Origin: JBQTHP01 sp052389755
Lineage (GTDB): Bacteria > Pseudomonadota > Gammaproteobacteria > Steroidobacterales > Steroidobacteraceae
Assembly (NCBI GenBank): GCA_052389755.1
Contig: JBQTHP010000187.1
Location: 1 to 10,759 of the forward strand
DNA: 10,759 bases
Direction of reading: 5' to 3'
Shown: positions 8,401-10,759 of the stretch, one piece after another
Position numbering within the stretch: the stretch's first letter is position 1
Layout: each line of letters opens with the position of its first letter
Program-made: the position numbers and the translations under genes
Notes under the pieces: model-generated
What the model was told of the DNA's origin: nothing
Seen by the model: the letters and a program-made list of their open reading frames with translations, nothing else
Databases searched by the model: none

Positions 8401-8647
8401 GCGGCTGCGGCTGCGACCGATCCTCATGACTTCCATCGCGTTCATCATGGGCGTCGTGCCGCTGGTCGCCGCTAGCGGCGCCGGCGCGGAGGTGCGGCAG
8501 GCGATGGGCGCGACGGTCTTCGCGGGCATGATCGGCGTCACGTTCTGCGGCCTGCTGCTGACGCCGGTGTTCTACGTGCTCGTGCGGCGCCTCGCCGGAC
8601 GGCCCGCCGGTGCGATCGAAGCCACTGCGGAGACGAGCCATGCGTAA
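5477..8647 (+). CDS. RND (HAE-1 family) multidrug efflux transporter, MexF-like
   Basis: This inner-membrane proton antiporter works as a trimer, capturing hydrophobic compounds from the periplasm and outer leaflet and passing them to the outer-membrane channel. It has 1056 residues, as expected for AcrB/MexF. TM1 is near 10-30 after the typical FFIDRPVFA start. The first periplasmic loop contains YPGANP, QVQVQNRV and YDSLYLRNYATL. TM4 carries the proton-relay pair Asp409-Asp410 (IGIVVDDAIVVVENVERH). TM10 has Lys947 in CKNAILIVEFAK. Arg978 and Thr985 in RLRLRPILMTS match AcrB Arg971 and Thr978. The proton pathway is therefore complete. Aromatic residues of the drug pocket are partly kept (SPSFLMVV, VFGAGDYSMRVW, NGFAASS). 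The first loop, especially YDSLYLRNYATL and EQNIQVAAGQIGA, is most like MexF/OqxB. The gene starts inside the adaptor stop (ATGA) and ends inside the start of the outer-membrane factor gene. The HAE-1 assignment is firm; the substrate range (phenicols, quinolones and trimethoprim for MexF/OqxB) is inferred. Confidence 0.95.
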   Translation: MKLSNFFIDRPVFAAVLSAFITIAGAIALFRLPVSEYPEVVPPSVVVRAQYPGANPKVISETVAAPLEQEIVGVEDMLYMSSQATMDGTLALTVTFAIGTDIDRAQVQVQNRVAQALPRLPEEVRALGVSTLKSSPSFLMVVHLTSPDGRYDSLYLRNYATLNVRDTLARLAGMGDVRVFGAGDYSMRVWLDPQKLAARNLATGDLVDAIREQNIQVAAGQIGAPPSEGAEFQLALNAMGRLTDEEQFGDVIIKTGENGEVVRLRDVARLELGAASYAVRSLLDNENAVAIPLYQSPGSNALELSSAVRETMQKLKASFPDGMDYDIIYDPTQFVRESIEAVATTLLEAVALVVLVVILFLQTWRASIIPLVAVPVSVIGTFAVLHAFGFSINTLSLFGLVLAIGIVVDDAIVVVENVERHIANGLSPLEATKKAMSEVSRPIIAITLVLCAVFVPVAFVEGLTGQFYRQFALTIAISTVISAFNSLTLSPALAAALLKPHGAKPDALTRGMDRLFGGFFRRFNRGFLSAGNGYSRALNQTVRRTGIALAVYGGLVLLTWLGFAAMPSGFIPQQDKGYLVGIVQLPPAASVDRTEEVVRRVGEIARAEPGVANAVQFAGVSANGFAASSSAAIVFFPLKAFAERATPELSAGAIAGSLNAKLGAIQDGYIAVFPAPPVIGLGMLGGFKLNVQDRANRGAEALYAAVQDAIGKAWQDPSLAGVFSSYQINVPQLDVNVDRVKVKQQNVLLSDVFQTLQVYLGSLYVNDFNRFGRTYRVVAQADAPFRSQVEDILPLKTRNAQGEMVPLGSMISVTESFGPDIVERFNGYTSADINGGPAPGFSSGEAQSAISRILAETLPSDMSFEWTEIAYQQITAGNTALFVFPLCVLFVFLVLAAQYESFSLPLAIILIVPMALLAGIAGIKLQGGDNNIFTQIGFLVLVGLACKNAILIVEFAKHLQDDQGRDRVTAVLEAARLRLRPILMTSIAFIMGVVPLVAASGAGAEVRQAMGATVFAGMIGVTFCGLLLTPVFYVLVRRLAGRPAGAIEATAETSHA

Positions 8648-10046
8648 TCTCACTTTCATCGCACTCGCATCTTTACTCACGGCTTGCGCGGTCGGCCCCG
8701 ACTACGTCGAGCCTGAAACGAAAGTCGAGGCGCGCTTCGACAACGCGGAGCCGGCCACGTACTCCGACGCCCCCTCGGTCGCGCAATTCTGGACGCAGTT
8801 CGACGACGGGACGCTCGTGCGCCTCGTCGACGAGGCGCTCGTCGAGAATCACGACCTCCGCATCGCGCTGTCGCGGGTTGCCGAAGTACGCGCCCTGCGT
8901 CGCGAGTCCCGCCTCGATCTGCTGCCGACGGTGACGGCGAGCGGCGGCTATACCGATCAGCGCGCCGCGGCGGCAGACGCGATTCCGGGCGTTCCACGCA
9001 ACCGGGAGCTCTACGACGCAGGCTTCGATGCGTTCTGGGAGCTCGACTTCTTCGGCCGCGTGCGCCGCGGCGTCGAAGCGAGCGGTGCGGAAGTCGGCGC
9101 GGCCGAGGCGACCTTGCGCGATGCGCAGGTCATCGTTACCGCCGAGGTCACGCGCACCTACTTCGAGCTGCGCGGCCAGCAGCAGCAGCTCGACGTCGCC
9201 CGCCGCAACGTCACGAATCAGAGCCAGACGTTCGAGCTGACGAACGTGCGCCTCGACGCCGGGCGCGGTACGGAGCTCGACACGTCGCGGGCGCAGGCTC
9301 TGTTGAGCGGTACGCTCGCCACCATCGCGCCGCTCGAGGCGGCCGTGGCGCGCTCGATTCACCACCTGAGCGTGCTGACGGGCCGCCAGCCGGGTGCACT
9401 GCGCGAGGAGCTTGCCCCGTCGCAGGATCTTCCGGCACTGCCGGGCGTCGCGGCGGTTGGCGACCCTTCGGCCCTGCTTCGCAGGCGTCCGGACATCCGG
9501 GTAGCCGAGCGCGAGGTCGCCGCTTCGACCGCGCGCATCGGAGTCGCGGTCGCGGACCTGTTTCCGCGCGTTACGTTCACCGGCAGCGCCGGTTATGTCG
9601 CCACGACGTCCGACGGCCTGGGCGAGAGCGGGTCGGATACGTACCTGGTCGCGCCGGGGATCTCCTGGGCAGCGTTCGATCTCGGCCGGGTTCGCGCCCG
9701 CATGGCGGGCGCCCGGGCCCGGTCGGACGGCGCCCTGGTTCGCTATGAGCAGACCGTGCTGCGCGCGCTCGAGGAGACGGAAAACGCCCTGGTTTCCCAT
9801 GCTCGGACGCGCGAGAGCCTCGCCCACGTCGATGCTGCCGCACGGGCGAGCAGCAGGGCCGCCGGGCTCGCCCGGCTGCGTTTCGAGGGCGGGGCCAGCG
9901 ACTTTCTGCAGGTGCTCGACGCCGAGCGCACCCTCCTCGAAGCCGAGGATCGGCTGGCGCAGACCCGAACCGAGACAGCGACCAGTCTGATAGCCGTCTA
10001 CAAGGCCTTGGGCGGGGGTTGGGAGAATGCGCCGCGACCGCGCTAA
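8640..10046 (+). CDS. RND efflux outer-membrane factor lipoprotein (NodT/OprN type)
   Basis: This is the TolC-like channel that completes the pump, a trimeric outer-membrane barrel continued by a periplasmic alpha-helical tunnel. It has 468 residues. ATG 8640 overlaps the transporter stop by eight bases (ATGCGTAA), with GGAG eight bases upstream. The signal peptide ends with lipobox L13-T14-A15-C16, followed by VGPDYVEPE, the N-terminal signature of NodT/OprM/OprN lipoproteins. Two outer-membrane efflux repeats are visible. The first includes FDAFWELDFFGRVRRGVEAS, and the second starts at about 274 with the hallmark LLRRRPDIRVAEREVAAS and then VADLFPRVTF. Later come ISWAAFDLGRVRARM, the DFLQVLDAERTLLEAED helix, and VYKALGGGWE at the C-terminus. 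These match OprN closely, agreeing with the MexE- and MexF-like partners. Nothing is missing. A signalling gene starts ten bases after the stop. Confidence 0.94.
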   Translation: MRNLTFIALASLLTACAVGPDYVEPETKVEARFDNAEPATYSDAPSVAQFWTQFDDGTLVRLVDEALVENHDLRIALSRVAEVRALRRESRLDLLPTVTASGGYTDQRAAAADAIPGVPRNRELYDAGFDAFWELDFFGRVRRGVEASGAEVGAAEATLRDAQVIVTAEVTRTYFELRGQQQQLDVARRNVTNQSQTFELTNVRLDAGRGTELDTSRAQALLSGTLATIAPLEAAVARSIHHLSVLTGRQPGALREELAPSQDLPALPGVAAVGDPSALLRRRPDIRVAEREVAASTARIGVAVADLFPRVTFTGSAGYVATTSDGLGESGSDTYLVAPGISWAAFDLGRVRARMAGARARSDGALVRYEQTVLRALEETENALVSHARTRESLAHVDAAARASSRAAGLARLRFEGGASDFLQVLDAERTLLEAEDRLAQTRTETATSLIAVYKALGGGWENAPRPR

Positions 10047-10056
10047 AGTGCGCTAC

Positions 10057-10759
10057 ATGAACCAGAATCCGAGGGCGGTCCCGGAGCCCAGCAGCGCAGA
10101 GCACCTTCGCGGTGCCGCCCTGGGCGTCGTGAGCGAATCGTTGCGCCACCGGGAATCGCTCCTCGCTGCCTCAGCGAAAACGAGCCGCCTGCTGCTCGAG
10201 GCCCCCGATGCGATGAAAGTGCTGCCCGAGGCCCTGCGCCTGCTTGGCGAGGCCGCGGAAGTGGATCGCACGGCGCTCGCAATCGCGGAGATCGGTCCGA
10301 ACGGCGAGCGTTGGCTGCTCATCAAGAGTGAATGGGTTGCCGACGGCGTCGCCGGCCACGGCGACGCTGCATCGCGCATGGCGTGGAGTGAGCGCAAGTC
10401 CGACTGCTTCTGTCCGCAGCTGCAAACCGGCCGCAGCGTCTTCATCCGCCGGGATGCCGACCGCGGCGGCGGCGCCAGCATCGCCGCCGAAGGCGCAAAG
10501 AGCTCGGTGATCGTCCCGATCCTCGTCGACGGCGAGTACACCGGCGCTATCGGCTTCGATGATTGCAGTAAACCCCGCGAGTTCGACTCCGCGGTGGTCT
10601 CGGTGCTCGAGATCGCCGCCGGAATCATCGGTGCAGCGCTGCATCGCGAACGACTGATGGAAACGATGCGCCGCGAGCGTGAACAGGCCGCAGAGACGCG
10701 TGTCGCCGAGCTTGCGAACGCGAATGCCGCGATCCGCGCCAATCTCGAACAGCTTGCGA
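10057..10759 (+). CDS. GAF-domain signalling protein, N-terminal part (runs off the right edge)
   Basis: An open frame of 234 codons reaches the window end with no stop. Residues about 35-195 form a GAF domain, a small-molecule or redox-sensing fold. Helix SLLAASAKTSRLLLEAPDAM leads in, core strands include DRTALAIAEI and RWLLIKSEWV, and the family hallmark SSVIVPILVDGEYTGAIGFDD is at 149-169, followed by a closing helix. From about 196 an Arg/Glu/Ala-rich coiled coil (ERLMETMRREREQAAETRV and on) suggests a signalling linker. The tail AELANANAAIRANLEQLA resembles linkers in multi-GAF sensor histidine kinases, but no output domain is within the window, so a diguanylate cyclase or phosphatase is equally open. 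There is no signal peptide or membrane segment, so it is cytoplasmic. Start choices are ATG 10057, GTG 10048, or ATG 10027, which overlaps the upstream gene by 20 bases and lies nearer a G-rich stretch. The 10-base gap suggests co-transcription with the pump. Confidence 0.8.
   Translation, partial: MNQNPRAVPEPSSAEHLRGAALGVVSESLRHRESLLAASAKTSRLLLEAPDAMKVLPEALRLLGEAAEVDRTALAIAEIGPNGERWLLIKSEWVADGVAGHGDAASRMAWSERKSDCFCPQLQTGRSVFIRRDADRGGGASIAAEGAKSSVIVPILVDGEYTGAIGFDDCSKPREFDSAVVSVLEIAAGIIGAALHRERLMETMRREREQAAETRVAELANANAAIRANLEQLA

Noticed and set aside
5192..8680. Very long open frame (over 1100 codons) on the minus strand, antisense to the transporter gene
   Set aside because: It is a shadow: the strong G/C third-position bias of the plus-strand gene removes stops in the opposite frame. 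The product is Arg/Glu/His/Asp-rich low-complexity sequence with no recognisable domain, and the plus-strand frame is a complete, motif-perfect RND transporter.
8673..9827. 384-codon minus-strand frame opposite the outer-membrane factor gene
   Set aside because: Same codon-bias shadow effect; no recognisable domain.
1..10759. CRISPR arrays, tRNA or rRNA genes, insertion sequences, phage genes
   Set aside because: I saw no spaced direct repeats, tRNA-like or rRNA sequence, transposase motifs, terminal inverted repeats or phage proteins in any part of the window.

Overview
The window is GC-rich, with dense coding, G/C-biased third codon positions and a fully Gram-negative envelope gene set: a TonB-dependent outer-membrane receptor, an LpxR-type outer-membrane lipid A deacylase, and a MexEF-OprN-type RND tripartite efflux pump. 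This suggests a high-GC proteobacterium, most likely a gammaproteobacterium of the Steroidobacter/Xanthomonadales/Nevskiales kind. That assignment is inferred from protein flavour only; no marker gene is present.

Layout. Positions 1-183 (minus) hold the N-terminal 61 codons of a lipoprotein that runs off the left edge. It lies directly downstream of a TonB-dependent receptor gene (239-2633, minus). That receptor is interrupted by a single-base frameshift in a GGGG run at 1917-1920: the two frames join cleanly into a receptor of about 797 residues if one G is removed. On the plus strand, starting beside the receptor's 5' end, is a short open frame (2715-2978). Its last ~50 residues look like the C-terminus of a second, otherwise missing, TonB-dependent receptor. 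A 13-bp perfect hairpin (2998-3028) separates this remnant from the convergent lpxR-like gene (3027-4217, minus).

An 84-bp divergent intergenic region (4218-4301) separates the lpxR-like gene from the main operon on the plus strand. The operon has a periplasmic adaptor lipoprotein (4302-5480), an inner-membrane RND proton antiporter (5477-8647) and an OprN/NodT-type outer-membrane factor lipoprotein (8640-10046). The genes overlap by 4 and 8 bases, so they are almost certainly co-transcribed and translationally coupled. A ten-codon leader-like frame with its own Shine-Dalgarno sequence ends on the adaptor start codon. The first ~234 residues of a GAF-domain signalling protein (10057 to the right edge) follow after 10 bases and may belong to the same transcript.

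Functionally, the three pump proteins together span the cell envelope and would expel hydrophobic toxicants such as drugs, solvents or signalling molecules using the proton gradient. The lpxR-like gene would remodel lipid A in the outer membrane, so the divergent pair both act on envelope permeability. I found no wholly new system. The most checkable oddities are the receptor frameshift, the receptor tail remnant, the leader frame in front of the pump, and the sensor gene attached to the pump operon.
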